DNA of 9,963 nt from Anaerolineaceae bacterium UBA700 (GTDB lineage Bacteria > Chloroflexota > Anaerolineae > Anaerolineales > Anaerolineaceae), in NCBI GenBank assembly GCA_002298885.1, contig DBMK01000015.1:1-9963 (forward strand), in the 5' to 3' direction. The notes below the pieces were generated by a model. The model was not told the DNA's origin, made no database searches, and saw only the letters and a program-made list of their open reading frames with translations. The translations under genes were made by a program, and so were the position numbers. Each line of letters opens with the position of its first letter. Position 1 is the first letter of the stretch. This document shows positions 1-6,360 of this stretch, in pieces.

Positions 1-25
1 GGAGGGGCCGGGGGAGAGGTCCGTT

Positions 26-1516
26 CTAATTTCCAACCTGGTTGAAATAGTTGTAAATCGCCCGGGTCAGGTCGGCGATGAGGTTGTTGGCCGGGTCGAA
101 CAGGAGCTGCACCGGCTGGTACATGAAAACCGACAGCACGAAGTTGCCGTGGGGGGTGTAAACGATGGCCGCGTCGCCGATCGTGTGCAGCAGGCCGTCC
201 GATTCGACGATCCAGCCGTGCTTATGGGCAATTGGGGTGCCTTCCGGCAGGCCGGCCGTGATCAGAGTCGGCAGCTTATTGGCCAGCAGCAGGTCGAGCA
301 TCTGTTTGCATTTAGCCTGGCTGAACTGCCCCGGGAAAACGGCATCCAGCGCCCCGCCGCCCACATTGGCGCACTGGTAAATATCGTCCAGCAGCATACC
401 CAGGTCGGCCGGATTGGTCTGGTTATACGGGTCCGGGCCGGTCTTAACGTCGGTGCGCTGGTTACCGGGCGTCTTGATCTTCTGCAGCAGTGGCGCGCCC
501 GGGAAGAAGTAACCCGCCAGGAACGTATTTTGCAGCCCCAGGGCCTGGGCGTCATGTGTCACCTCCAGCGGGCCTTTGTTCTTATCGATCACGTTTGCCA
601 TGAGCTGGTCAGCGGCCAGGTTCTCAGACACGTCGATCATGTTGGCCAGCAGGGTATCCACGCTCTGCGGCAGCGGTTCGGGCGAACGGCGCATGACAGA
701 AACCATGATCGGAATCTTGATGGTGCTGGCGGCAGTAAAAGCAATGCCGGCCGGGAGCTCTCGGCCCATGCGGTAAGCAAAGTGTATTTCCTGGCCGGTC
801 TGCAGGTCCTGGAAATACAGCTCGGTCACCCCGTCGAAGCCGGAAACGTCGATCAACTGCTTGAGCAGCACCTCCAGATTTAAGATTGAAGGCTTGGGTA
901 CATCTACGTGGGTAAAGGACAGGTCGACGACCCGGTTGGAGGGCGATTCGAGCGCTTTCTGGATCAGTACGACGACCTGGTCTTCATTTAGGCTGAATCC
1001 AGCATGGCCGGGTAGGAAGTTCGTCGTGCCGGGCACTGGCAGAGCGGCTGCCGGCTGCTGGTCGTAGCGCGGCATGACTTCGACCTCCAGGTAGGCCTGC
1101 AAGCGCTCGGTGAATATTTTGTAGCGCATGGGGGCGTGGACCGGCGCGGGCAGGCGGTTCCACAAATAATCCCAGAACCCGCTCCACAACGGATGAAAGA
1201 CGGTTTGCGGGTCAGCGGGGGCCATGGTCGACTCCAGGTCGAGCTGGAACCCCAGGGCATCCGGGCGCGCCTGGATGACCGCCCCATTGTAGTGCAGCTC
1301 GACTGGGACGGCATAGGCTTTTTCGACCCGCCTGGCGGCTTCGGCCGGCGTCAACCCGCCAACCGGCAGCCCGGCGATCGTTGATCCACCCGGATAGACC
1401 GAACGGAACTGCAGGTAGCGCACGAATTGAAACGCGGCAATCGCCGCCGCAGCCAGCAGCAGGACGACCGAGACCCCTCTTAAGAATGCACGCCCCGTTC
1501 TACGCCGAGATCTCAA
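26..1516 (-). CDS. Membrane-anchored serine hydrolase, class A beta-lactamase-like, with peptidoglycan-binding-type stalk
   Basis: From the TTG start at 1516 the protein has 496 residues. An Arg-rich N-terminus and one hydrophobic segment (about 12-31) suggest a membrane anchor with the rest outside. Residues about 40-208 resemble the YoaR/VanW-type putative peptidoglycan-binding domain (YPGGSTIAG, then GGLTPAEAA). Residues about 225-490 form a beta-lactamase/transpeptidase-like domain with S264-T-I-K267 (SxxK nucleophile and base), S297-E-N299 (SxN) and K432-H-G434 in place of KTG. This points to an acyl-serine enzyme acting on cell-wall peptides or beta-lactams; I cannot tell which, and no clear class A Omega-loop Glu is recognised. 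TTG was chosen because GGAG lies 6 nt upstream. The in-frame ATG at 1618 would add 34 residues encoded by a long hairpin and has no visible ribosome binding site. Function class is firm, substrate unknown. Confidence 0.85.
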   Translation of the reverse strand: MRSRRRTGRAFLRGVSVVLLLAAAAIAAFQFVRYLQFRSVYPGGSTIAGLPVGGLTPAEAARRVEKAYAVPVELHYNGAVIQARPDALGFQLDLESTMAPADPQTVFHPLWSGFWDYLWNRLPAPVHAPMRYKIFTERLQAYLEVEVMPRYDQQPAAALPVPGTTNFLPGHAGFSLNEDQVVVLIQKALESPSNRVVDLSFTHVDVPKPSILNLEVLLKQLIDVSGFDGVTELYFQDLQTGQEIHFAYRMGRELPAGIAFTAASTIKIPIMVSVMRRSPEPLPQSVDTLLANMIDVSENLAADQLMANVIDKNKGPLEVTHDAQALGLQNTFLAGYFFPGAPLLQKIKTPGNQRTDVKTGPDPYNQTNPADLGMLLDDIYQCANVGGGALDAVFPGQFSQAKCKQMLDLLLANKLPTLITAGLPEGTPIAHKHGWIVESDGLLHTIGDAAIVYTPHGNFVLSVFMYQPVQLLFDPANNLIADLTRAIYNYFNQVGN

Positions 1517-1522
1517 GATGAT

Positions 1523-1526
1523 CTCC
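1523..1526 (-). promoter_or_regulatory. Shine-Dalgarno GGAG that decides a TTG start
   Basis: On the minus strand GGAG is followed by six bases (ATCATC) and then TTG at 1516. This spacing is good. The upstream ATG at 1618 has no comparable motif, so this site supports the shorter hydrolase. Confidence 0.6.
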
Positions 1527-1528
1527 AG

Positions 1529-1598
1529 GGTTGTGTTTTTGTTTTTTTCTATAAATTGCGGGGGATTCCCGCAATTTATAGAAAACAAAAATACAACC
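1529..1598 (-). repeat. Long hairpin in the leader of the serine hydrolase gene
   Basis: Arms 1529-1562 and 1568-1598 pair over 31 positions with one G-T wobble and a 3-nt T bulge (1542-1544); the loop is 5 nt (1563-1567). The inner part, 1545-1562 with 1568-1585, is a perfect 18-bp stem. On the minus-strand transcript its base ends 2 nt before the Shine-Dalgarno. It lies between divergent genes, so it is not an obvious terminator for any upstream gene. Confidence 0.85.
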
Positions 1599-1722
1599 AT
1601 CATTAGATGCAACTTCATTATACAAACACGCCCTGCTTTAGAAAATACCTGGCCTTCATGACGGTTACACGCATGGTTGTTCCATTAATAATGAAGTTTC
1701 TGCCTACTTGCAATCTAATCAT
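1599..1722. repeat. Interrupted inverted repeat between divergent promoters
   Basis: Bases 1611-1621 are the exact reverse complement of 1688-1698 (11 bp). The flanking 1599-1610 matches the reverse complement of 1710-1722 with one insertion and one mismatch. The right arm is split by an 11-nt insertion (1699-1709). The left arm overlaps the candidate minus-strand -10 box and the right arm overlaps the S1 gene's -35 box. No function is established. Confidence 0.55.
1617..1622 (-). promoter_or_regulatory. Candidate -10 box for the serine hydrolase gene
   Basis: The minus strand reads TATAAT here, a perfect -10 hexamer. The -35 region at about 1640-1645 is weak (TTTTCT). If used, transcription would start near 1610, so the leader would begin about 12 nt before the hairpin at 1529-1598. 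Confidence 0.35.
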
Positions 1723-1736
1723 TAACCCTTTATAAT
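1708..1736 (+). promoter_or_regulatory. Sigma-70-type promoter for the S1 gene
   Basis: TTGCAA (1708-1713), a 17-nt spacer and a perfect TATAAT (1731-1736). Start of transcription is expected near 1743, giving a leader of about 33 nt. This is the best promoter in the window and fits a highly expressed translation gene. GGAG at 1761-1764 serves as ribosome binding site with a rather long 11-nt spacing. Confidence 0.7.
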
Positions 1737-1775
1737 GTGCTTCAATCTTCTTAACCTATCGGAGTTCTATTCATC

Positions 1776-3161
1776 ATGATCGATCAGAATGACGCCCAAC
1801 TCGAGCAGGGGACAACGCCCGAGAATAACAGCAACGAGAGCAACAACAATATGGCTTCCTTGCTCGAACAGGAAGGCCTGGGTATCGATTTCCCCAAAGC
1901 CGGGGAAATCCGGCATGGCGTCGTCGCCAGCATCAACCCGGGACAAATCCTGGTCAGCGTTGGCACCAAGTCGGAGGGCATGATCACCGGCAAAGAGTAC
2001 GAGCAGATCCCCGCCGAAGAGCTGCAAGCGCTCAAGGTCGGCATGGAGATCCCCGTTTTCGTCATCAACCCAGAAGACTCAAACGGCAACCTGGTGCTCT
2101 CGTACGTAAGGGCGCGTGAGGAAGTGAGCTGGCAGCAGGTGGAGACCCTGCGCGACTCGAAAGAGACGACGCACAGCTCAATTGTTGGCTACAACAAGGG
2201 CGGCCTGATCGTTCCCGTGGGTGGGCTGCGCGGTTTCGTCCCCGCTTCGCAAATCAGCCTGTCGCGCCGGGCCAACCTGAGCGGCGATTCACCCGAACAG
2301 AAATGGAGCAAGATGATCGGCCAGGCGATCGACGTGTGCGTGATCGAGGTCGACCGCGAACGCCGCCGCCTGATCCTCTCCGAGCGCCAGGCCTCGACCG
2401 AGACGCGCGAGAGCATCAAGGAAAAGGTCATCGATGAACTGAAAGAAGGCGAAGTACGCACCGGGCGGGTCACCAGCCTGGCCGATTTCGGAGCGTTCGT
2501 CAACATCAGCGGCGCCGACGGCCTGGTCCACCTGTCCGAGATCTCGTGGGAGCGCATCAACCATCCCAACGAGGTGCTCAAGGTCGGGCAGGAAGTCAAG
2601 GTCAAGGTCATCAGCATCGACCGGGAAAAGAAGCGCATCGGCCTCTCGATCCGGGCTATGCAGTCCGATCCGTGGATGGCGCAGGCGGCCAAGTACCAGG
2701 TGGGCCAGCTCGTCGAAGCCAGCATCACCCGCCTTACCAAGTTCGGCGCCTTTGCCCGCCTTGAAAAGGACCTGGAAGGCCTGATCCATATCTCCGAGCT
2801 GAGCGAGAAGCGCATCGAGCACCCCAAAGAGGTGCTGCACGAAGGCGACGTGGTGACTCTGCGGGTGATCAAGATCGATCCCGACAACCACCGCATCGGC
2901 CTGAGCCTGCGCCGGGTCGAATCGATGGCCTATGCCGACCTGGACTGGCAGTCGATCCTCGATTCTGAGATCCACGAAGATTCTGCGACCGAAGAGCCGC
3001 ATGTCGAAGAAGCGCATGTCGAAGAAGCGCATGCTGAAGAGCCGCATACTGAAGAGCCGCATGCCGAAGAAGCGCATGCTGAAGAGGTGCTCCAGCCAGA
3101 AGAAACGCCTCAAGAAGAGGAAAAAACTAAGCCGGAAGGCGATCAACCGGCCAGCGAATAA
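1776..3161 (+). CDS. rpsA: Ribosomal protein S1-like, four S1 RNA-binding domains
   Basis: The 461-residue protein contains four S1 (OB-fold) domains at about 43-113, 123-206, 224-294 and 308-381. Domains 3 and 4 are the most canonical (DFGAF/KFGAF, GLVHLSEIS/GLIHISELS, hydrophobic VKVKVISID, then R-I-G-L-S); domains 1 and 2 are more diverged. Proteins of this type bind single-stranded mRNA on the 30S subunit and help initiation. Four domains instead of the six of E. coli is usual outside Proteobacteria. The N-terminal 25 residues are rich in Asn, Gln and Glu. The C-terminal tail (about 400-461) is strongly acidic and holds a Glu/His pentapeptide repeat. The gene has its own promoter and an intrinsic terminator, so it looks monocistronic. 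The family is clear; whether it is the main S1 or a paralogue cannot be settled from this window. Confidence 0.92.
   Translation: MIDQNDAQLEQGTTPENNSNESNNNMASLLEQEGLGIDFPKAGEIRHGVVASINPGQILVSVGTKSEGMITGKEYEQIPAEELQALKVGMEIPVFVINPEDSNGNLVLSYVRAREEVSWQQVETLRDSKETTHSSIVGYNKGGLIVPVGGLRGFVPASQISLSRRANLSGDSPEQKWSKMIGQAIDVCVIEVDRERRRLILSERQASTETRESIKEKVIDELKEGEVRTGRVTSLADFGAFVNISGADGLVHLSEISWERINHPNEVLKVGQEVKVKVISIDREKKRIGLSIRAMQSDPWMAQAAKYQVGQLVEASITRLTKFGAFARLEKDLEGLIHISELSEKRIEHPKEVLHEGDVVTLRVIKIDPDNHRIGLSLRRVESMAYADLDWQSILDSEIHEDSATEEPHVEEAHVEEAHAEEPHTEEPHAEEAHAEEVLQPEETPQEEEKTKPEGDQPASE
2991..3080 (+). repeat. Six tandem 15-bp units encoding EE[AP]H[AVT]
   Basis: Six in-frame 15-base units encode residues 406-435 of the S1-like protein: EEPHV, EEAHV, EEAHA, EEPHT, EEPHA, EEAHA. 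Units differ by only a few bases, mostly at the Ala/Pro codon and the last codon. This suggests expansion by unit duplication within the acidic tail. Confidence 0.9.
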
Positions 3162-3174
3162 TTGCGATGTATTT

Positions 3175-3208
3175 AAAAAGCGCACCGGCCAGCGGTGCGC
3201 TTTTTTTT
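3175..3208 (+). terminator. Intrinsic terminator of the S1 gene
   Basis: A 13-bp perfect stem (3175-3187 with 3193-3205, AAAAAGCGCACCG) has a 5-nt loop and ends in a run of eight T (3201-3208). It starts 13 nt after the S1 stop codon. The matching A run at the 5' side means it could also act, less strongly, on the other strand. Confidence 0.88.
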
Positions 3209-3224
3209 CGCCAACGGGAGGGTT

Positions 3225-4319
3225 ATGTTCATTATCGATGCCCACGAGGATTTCGCCTATAGTGCTCTGAATTTTGGGCGCGATTACCGTCTCTCGGCCG
3301 CCGAAACCCGCCGGCGCGAGCAGGGTACTCCGGTGCCGGGATGGAACGGCCAGACGCTGCTGGGCTTTGCGGATTACCAGGCGGGCCGGGTGGCGGTGAT
3401 CTTCGGCACCGTCTTCGTCACCCACAAGCGCCACGCCTCGGGGGATTACGAAAAACTGGTCTACGGCGATTTCAACCAGGCCCGCCGCCTGTATCACCAG
3501 CAGATCGATTATTACCGCGCCCTGGCCGATCGTGAGGCGGGCTGCTTCCGACTATTGACCGGCCGAAATGAGCTTGACCGTCACCTGCAGCTTTGGCAAG
3601 CCGAGCCAGCGGATTCCGCGGCGCCGCCACGCCAGGTGGGCATCGTCATGCTGATGGAAGGGGCGGAAGGCATCGAGCATCCCGAGGAGCTGGAGGAATA
3701 CTGGCAGGCGGGGCTGCGCATCGTCGGGCCAGTGTGGGCTGGCGGCCGGCTGTGCGGCGGAACGATCGAGCCAGGTGGATTTACCCGCGAAGGGTGGGAA
3801 ATGCTGGAGACGATGGCCGGCCTGGGCTATACCCTGGACATCAGCCATATGAACGTCGAATCGTCCCTGCAAGCGCTGGATGCCTACGAAGGTCCGGTAA
3901 TCGCCAGCCACGCCAACCCGGCCGCCCTGCTCAAAGGATTTCCCAACGAGCGACACCTGACCGACGCTGCTATTTCGCGCCTGGTGGAGCGCGGCGGGGT
4001 GATGGGGATCATCCCCTACAACCGTTTCATCCGGCCGGATTGGAATACGGGCGACGACCGCGCCCTGGTGCGGCTGGAACACGTGGCGAACTTTATCGAT
4101 TACGTCTGTCAGCTTGCGGGAGACGCCAGCCACGTTGGCCTGGGCACTGATTTCGACGGCGGGTTTGGCTGGCCAGCCGTGCCGCTGGAGATCAACACCA
4201 TCGCCGACCTGCCCAAGCTGGCTCCGCAGCTCGCTGGGCGCGGCTACAGCGAGGCGGATATCGCCGCCATTTTTGGCGGCAACTGGCAGCGCCTGCTCGA
4301 AAGAGCGCTGCCCGCCTGA
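3225..4319 (+). CDS. M19 family metallo-dipeptidase (renal dipeptidase type), cytoplasmic
   Basis: The 364-residue product hydrolyses, by family, dipeptides using a two-zinc centre in a TIM-barrel fold. Visible family residues are H7-x-D9 (DAHED), the bridging E145 (MEGAEG), H208 (LDISH), H229 (ASHANP), R243 (NERHLTD) and D309 (GTDFDGG). The C-terminal IFGGNWQRLL also matches the family. All metal ligands are present, so it should be active. No signal peptide is seen, which suggests a role in cytoplasmic peptide turnover. The ATG at 3225 was chosen: a GGGAGGG stretch ends 2 nt before it and the DAHED motif follows at once. The in-frame GTG at 3195 lies inside the upstream terminator stem. No promoter is obvious between that terminator and the gene, so it may depend on read-through. 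The substrate (D- or L-dipeptide) is unknown. Confidence 0.9.
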   Translation: MFIIDAHEDFAYSALNFGRDYRLSAAETRRREQGTPVPGWNGQTLLGFADYQAGRVAVIFGTVFVTHKRHASGDYEKLVYGDFNQARRLYHQQIDYYRALADREAGCFRLLTGRNELDRHLQLWQAEPADSAAPPRQVGIVMLMEGAEGIEHPEELEEYWQAGLRIVGPVWAGGRLCGGTIEPGGFTREGWEMLETMAGLGYTLDISHMNVESSLQALDAYEGPVIASHANPAALLKGFPNERHLTDAAISRLVERGGVMGIIPYNRFIRPDWNTGDDRALVRLEHVANFIDYVCQLAGDASHVGLGTDFDGGFGWPAVPLEINTIADLPKLAPQLAGRGYSEADIAAIFGGNWQRLLERALPA

Positions 4320-4335
4320 TAAAATTTAATCGATC

Positions 4336-4366
4336 TGGCAAAGAATTTGCACGATAGAATTATAAT
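4336..4366 (+). promoter_or_regulatory. Candidate promoter before the small membrane protein
   Basis: A perfect TATAAT lies at 4361-4366, 13 nt before the ATG at 4380, with TGGCAA 19 nt upstream (4336-4341), a poor spacing for sigma-70. The same bases match a sigma-54 -24/-12 pattern: TGGCA (4336-4340) and TTGC (4347-4350), with GG and GC at the right 12-base distance. Neither reading is strong. Confidence 0.3.
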
Positions 4367-4379
4367 AAGAAGCAAATTT

Positions 4380-4844
4380 ATGCCCCCACAACAGACCGCA
4401 GCCAGTCACATTCCCACCCTCCCAATCAAATACCCCATGCGCCGTATCCGGGTTGGGCTGGTTACGACGTTATCTGGTTTCCTGGTCTTCCTGGTGGGCG
4501 CCCGGCCGGACGTGTTCGGGCTGGACCGCAGTCCGGTGATCGGTTTCGTGCAGATCTCGGTATTCGAGGTCGGGCTGGCCATCATGTGCGTGGGCGGGTA
4601 CATCAGCCTGGTGACGCTGTGGAAGGACCAGCCGATCAGCATCGCCGCCGAAATCGGCCAGCGCATGGTGGCGACCGGTTACCTGGTGGCGGTGTTCGCC
4701 GGCATGGCAGATATATTCGGCTTTGGCAGCCACCTGCTGCCGGGAGTGCCCTATTTTGGTATCTGGCAGCAGGCCGGGGTAATGTTCGGCCAGTTCATCA
4801 TCGCCATCGGCTTCCTGATGATGATTCCCTACCGGCGCGGATAA
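4380..4844 (+). CDS. Small integral membrane protein with four predicted helices, unknown family
   Basis: I do not recognise this family. From the ATG at 4380 the protein has 154 residues, with hydrophobic segments at about 25-42, 55-80, 96-115 and 130-150. The first 24 residues are polar, Pro-rich and end in Arg residues just before helix 1, so the N-terminus is probably cytoplasmic. The third segment contains an Asp (GMADIFGFG). A TTG at 4347 would add 11 residues, but it overlaps candidate promoter elements and has no ribosome binding site; before the ATG there is only a weak AAGAAG. The gene lies 60 nt after the dipeptidase without an intervening terminator, so co-transcription is possible. 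No catalytic motif is visible. Confidence 0.72.
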   Translation: MPPQQTAASHIPTLPIKYPMRRIRVGLVTTLSGFLVFLVGARPDVFGLDRSPVIGFVQISVFEVGLAIMCVGGYISLVTLWKDQPISIAAEIGQRMVATGYLVAVFAGMADIFGFGSHLLPGVPYFGIWQQAGVMFGQFIIAIGFLMMIPYRRG

Positions 4845-4852
4845 TATTTTGA

Positions 4853-4897
4853 ATTAATATGTTTCCGGCCAGCTTCGCTGGCCGGAAACATATTAAT
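4853..4897. terminator. Perfect 21-bp palindrome between convergent genes, likely bidirectional terminator
   Basis: Arms 4853-4873 and 4877-4897 are perfect reverse complements, with a TTC loop (4874-4876). The GC-rich core (CCGGCCAGC) is flanked by AT-rich ends. It starts 9 nt after the stop codon of the plus-strand membrane protein and ends directly against the stop codon of the minus-strand reductase (4898). Neither side has a run of T, so terminator activity is inferred from position and stem strength only. Confidence 0.65.
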
Positions 4898-6241
4898 CTA
4901 TTGATATTCCCCGATCGCTTTTAGCATATCCTGGTTGGTGGAAAACTTGAACTCTTCGAGTCCGAGTTGGGTGGCGCGCATCTGTTCGACGGCTTCGAGG
5001 CGCTTGAGCTCCTCGTCCGTAACCACGAAGCACCCGTTCTGGCAAATGCGGTCGCGCAGGCGCTCCAGCGGCGTGCCGGGCGCCGCAGGCGGGTCGCCGG
5101 ACAGCGTATCCAGGTACTGCAGAACGGCGTGCGCCGCCATCGTCCCATCCCGGCGAGCAACGCCCACCAGTCCGCGGCTGGCCTCGCGCGACCATCCGGC
5201 CACAAACACGCCCTCCACCGGCTTGCCGCTATCCGGGTCGAATGCTTCGTAAGAAGTGCTCTCAACCGGGTAAACTGGATTGGGGTTCTTCACAAACTCG
5301 TTCAAGTGCACGGGCAAGCCCAGGTCATCGTCGACCCGGTCGCCGATGGCAAACACGACCGTATCCACGTCCAGGATGCGCTTCGTACCCAGGCTGCGCG
5401 CCTTGACCTCGCCGTTGGCGGCAGTCAGGGTATTATCCTCCACCTCCAGGCCGCACACCCGCCCCTCGTTATCCCCCAGGATGCGCGTCGGGGAGACCAG
5501 GAAACGCATCAAGAAGCGCGTGCGTGAGGTGAGCTGCATCGCTTTTTCCAGGGCCATGCTCATGAACGCCCTGAAATCATCCGGGTTCTGCCCGAGCGAT
5601 TGCATGATGGGGCTCACCCGCTGCAGTTCGCTTTCCAGGTCGTCCTTATCCAGGGTGCGCGCCACGTATTCCAGCTCGCGCCGGTCGAACTTAACTTCAG
5701 CCGGGCCACGGCGGATCACCGCAATGGCCTGTTCGACTTTTGGCTGGCTCGAGAGGAAATGCACGATATCCAGGGAGACGTTGCCGGCCCCAACCACCGC
5801 AACGCGGCTTCCCAAGCTGAACTTGCGCTGGCTGAAGGGCGGCAGTTTATTGTAATGGTAGACCAGGTCCTTGGCGTGGTAGACGCCTTCCAGCATCTCT
5901 CCTTCAAGCCCCAGCCACTTGGTGCCCTGGGCGCCGGCCGTCACCAGGATGGCTTGAAAACCGGCAGCCCGCACCTCGTCCAGGGTCAGATCGCCGCGGA
6001 TGCCAACCCGCACGTTGCCAAGATAATGGATGGCGTCCAGGGCCAGGATCTTGCGGAACTGGAAACGCAGGCCCTCTTTCATGGTGTGCTTGTCCGGGTA
6101 AATGCCGTATTCCGCCAGGCCGCCGGGCTTGATATCCCGGTTGACCAGCACGACGTTTACATTCTGAAGCGCCAGCTCGCGGGCGGCAAAAATTCCCGCC
6201 GGCCCCGCCCCAATCACCGCCACCCAAAAATCGTTTGCCAT
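4898..6241 (-). CDS. FAD-dependent NAD(P) oxidoreductase, ferredoxin-NADP reductase (adrenodoxin reductase/FprA) type
   Basis: The 447-residue protein has an N-terminal FAD Rossmann motif (GAGPAGIFAA, 11-20), then YGIYPDKHTMKEG, matching the family's R/Y-G-V-x-P-D-H-x-x-x-K stretch. A second nucleotide-binding motif (VVGAGNVSLDIV, 149-160) and IRRGPAEVKFDRREL (176-190) are characteristic of adrenodoxin reductase/FprA enzymes, where the paired Arg residues contact the NADP phosphate. Near the C-terminus, FVAGWSREASRGLVGVARRDG (346-366) matches the conserved GW...G motif that shields the flavin. The family moves electrons between NAD(P)H and ferredoxin or adrenodoxin. No ferredoxin is encoded here, so the partner is unknown; GltD-like pairing is an alternative. 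The ATG at 6241 is supported by AGGA 7 nt upstream. Residues about 390-447 form an extra tail with a C400-x3-C404 pair. The gene stands alone on its strand. Confidence 0.88.
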   Translation of the reverse strand: MANDFWVAVIGAGPAGIFAARELALQNVNVVLVNRDIKPGGLAEYGIYPDKHTMKEGLRFQFRKILALDAIHYLGNVRVGIRGDLTLDEVRAAGFQAILVTAGAQGTKWLGLEGEMLEGVYHAKDLVYHYNKLPPFSQRKFSLGSRVAVVGAGNVSLDIVHFLSSQPKVEQAIAVIRRGPAEVKFDRRELEYVARTLDKDDLESELQRVSPIMQSLGQNPDDFRAFMSMALEKAMQLTSRTRFLMRFLVSPTRILGDNEGRVCGLEVEDNTLTAANGEVKARSLGTKRILDVDTVVFAIGDRVDDDLGLPVHLNEFVKNPNPVYPVESTSYEAFDPDSGKPVEGVFVAGWSREASRGLVGVARRDGTMAAHAVLQYLDTLSGDPPAAPGTPLERLRDRICQNGCFVVTDEELKRLEAVEQMRATQLGLEEFKFSTNQDMLKAIGEYQ

Positions 6242-6256
6242 TAGTTCATCCTAGTA

Positions 6257-6312
6257 GTTCCAATTGATGTGTGAGATGCGCAGTTTTGCGCATCTCACAC
6301 ATCAAAAGGAAC
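6257..6312 (-). repeat. Long hairpin in the leader of the reductase gene
   Basis: Arms 6264-6282 and 6287-6305 form a perfect 19-bp stem with a GTTT loop (6283-6286). After a 2x2 mismatch (6262-6263 with 6306-6307), five more pairs (6257-6261 with 6308-6312) extend it to 24 pairs. On the minus strand its base lies 4 nt before the AGGA Shine-Dalgarno (6252-6249). It is in a divergent region, so a plain terminator role is unlikely. Confidence 0.85.
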
Positions 6313-6332
6313 AAGATCTATAATTCCGTTGA

Positions 6333-6338
6333 ATTATA
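6333..6338 (-). promoter_or_regulatory. Candidate -10 box for the reductase gene
   Basis: The minus strand reads TATAAT here. The -35 position 17 nt away (6356-6361, TGATTC) is a poor match. If used, transcription starts near 6326 and the leader carries the hairpin at 6257-6312. Confidence 0.28.
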
Positions 6339-6360
6339 TCCGATTTTAATTGGTCGAATC

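Noticed and set aside
149..883. 244-codon open frame on the plus strand inside the hydrolase
   Set aside because: It is antisense to the SxxK/SxN/KHG domain and has no family features.
2991..3080. Possible CRISPR-like direct repeats
   Set aside because: The 15-bp units are contiguous with no spacers and stay in frame within the S1 gene, so this is a coding tandem repeat.
3195..3224. GTG start at 3195 for the dipeptidase
   Set aside because: It lies inside the 3' arm of the S1 terminator and would encode a run of Phe from the T tract. The ATG at 3225 with a GGGAGGG stretch is better.
2289..3497. 402-codon open frame on the minus strand across the S1 gene
   Set aside because: It is antisense to a clear S1-domain protein, its product is low in recognisable structure, and the His/Glu repeat simply reappears as Met/Arg/Phe repeats. 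It is a shadow of codon bias.
3552..4133. 193-codon minus-strand open frame inside the dipeptidase
   Set aside because: The opposite strand encodes all M19 metal ligands in order; this frame is a shadow.
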